This document shows, piece after piece, positions 10,068-10,442 of a stretch of 10,442 bases of DNA; positions within the stretch are counted from its first letter, which is position 1; every line of letters begins with the position of its first letter. The position numbers were made by a program, and so were the translations under genes. This DNA comes from JAFCBV01 sp965370715 (GTDB lineage: Archaea > EX4484-52 > B79-G9), in contig CBDUVQ010000033.1 in NCBI GenBank assembly GCA_965370715.1, positions 1-10,442 of the forward strand, written 5' to 3'. Under the pieces are notes generated by a model. The model was not told the DNA's origin and made no database searches. It saw only the letters and a program-made list of their open reading frames with translations.

Positions 10068-10442
10068 ATGTTGAAATTGAATATTAGACCTCTAAATGAA
10101 GAAGCCCTCGCTGCTGGAGAAGAAAATGTATCTCTGGTTCTTTCGATAACCGTCGGAGGAAATGTTGTTGACGCAGACATAACTGTAGAAGGAGACTCTG
10201 AAGGGGTTGTTGGATATAGTCCCGAAGGTACTCCCACAGTGACCTTTGAAAAGGTCAATCCAGGTGAAATCATCATCAAAGCCACCAAAGATGACTATGA
10301 GGCTGGATTGCTGGAGATTACAGTCCCTGACCCAGAGGAACCCGAACCTGCACCGGTGATTAATCTAGGTGAATTGCCAGAGACTGCTCCTGAACCAGAG
10401 CCAACACCTGGAATACCAGGATTTGAATTTATGGCAATGATT
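10068..10442 (+). CDS. Ig-like domain protein with PGF-CTERM-like end, no signal peptide (3' end outside window)
   Basis: The frame is open to the window end, with 125 residues visible. Residues 1-90 read as one beta-sandwich domain; VDADITVEG, TPTVTFEKVNPGEIIIKA and the K-DDYEAGLLEITV strand resemble carboxypeptidase-regulatory-like or PEGA-type surface domains. A linker rich in P and E (91-115) leads to GIPGFEFMAMI at the edge. PGF followed by a hydrophobic stretch, after a P/E/T-rich linker, is the layout of the PGF-CTERM signal read by archaeosortase A; the rest of the helix and the basic end would lie just outside. ATG at 10068 follows AAAGGA by 7 nt, and a TGA at 10038 closes the frame upstream. 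The protein begins directly in the folded domain with no signal peptide, which is odd for a sorted surface protein and suggests a 5'-truncated gene. G/C content is like that of the surface operon. Confidence 0.65.
   Translation, partial: MLKLNIRPLNEEALAAGEENVSLVLSITVGGNVVDADITVEGDSEGVVGYSPEGTPTVTFEKVNPGEIIIKATKDDYEAGLLEITVPDPEEPEPAPVINLGELPETAPEPEPTPGIPGFEFMAMI

Noticed and set aside
10001..10288. 95-codon frame on the - strand
   Set aside because: It is antisense to the 10068 gene and lacks a promoter or family signature.
1..10442. CRISPR array, tRNA or rRNA
   Set aside because: No regularly spaced repeats with unique spacers, no T-arm GGTTCRA pattern with a cloverleaf, and no rRNA-like conserved stretches were seen on either strand.

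Overview
The window looks like a chromosomal segment of an archaeon. The signs are an Lrp/AsnC-type regulator, an ADP-forming acyl-CoA synthetase beta subunit, a ubiquitin-like sulfur carrier ending in GG, endonuclease Q with a PCNA-binding-like tail, and secreted multi-Ig proteins with one C-terminal membrane anchor. A further truncated protein ends in what looks like a PGF-CTERM sorting signal. Promoters also look archaeal: TATA-like boxes about 25-38 nt upstream of many starts, and T-run terminators. PGF-CTERM and EndoQ point to a euryarchaeal or related lineage; the species cannot be fixed from this sequence.

Layout. (A) 1-1640 is clearly more AT-rich than the centre: 16 G/C in the 60 bases at 121-180, against 36 at 5221-5280. 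It holds the C-terminal end of a UvrD-type SF1 helicase, an intergenic region full of small hairpins that ends in a predicted three-way junction 2 nt before the next start, and an unrecognised 181-aa protein. (B) 1700-2500 holds a 49-aa protein with its own promoter, facing a GNAT acetyltransferase tail-to-tail with a 10-bp overlap. (C) 2500-2910 is a structured region that may encode an RNA on the + strand. It is followed by a promoter with three ATGCAT palindromes spaced exactly 42 bp, then the Lrp-like regulator. (D) 3412-4401 holds an orphan acdB-like gene (-) divergent from a SAMP/ThiS/MoaD-like gene (+) across 44 bp. (E) 4456-7740 is a two-gene operon for surface proteins: signal peptide, Ig-like domains, one transmembrane helix and a basic cytoplasmic tail. 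The second protein shows a regular cysteine pattern in its repeats. (F) 7749-9011 (-) encodes endonuclease Q. (G) 9012-10067 is a gene-poor region with inverted repeats, 8-bp tandem units, a broken Phd/YefM-type antitoxin, and a run of strong hairpins. These precede a gene, cut by the window end, whose product has a PGF-CTERM-like end but no signal peptide.

How the parts fit. The centre (2911-9011) reads as stable housekeeping and surface genes. Both ends (1-2500 and 9100-10067) look like accessory DNA with TA-like relics and palindromes. A 22-bp element built on the repeated unit YGAGATAT occurs twice, near the 3' end of the regulator gene and upstream of endoQ, and may mark a shared regulator. 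I do not see a CRISPR array, tRNA, rRNA or complete insertion sequence. The strongest leads for undescribed biology are the 42-bp phased operator, the structured leader of the 181-aa gene, the possible RNA at 2518-2692, and the hairpin cluster before the signal-less sorted protein.
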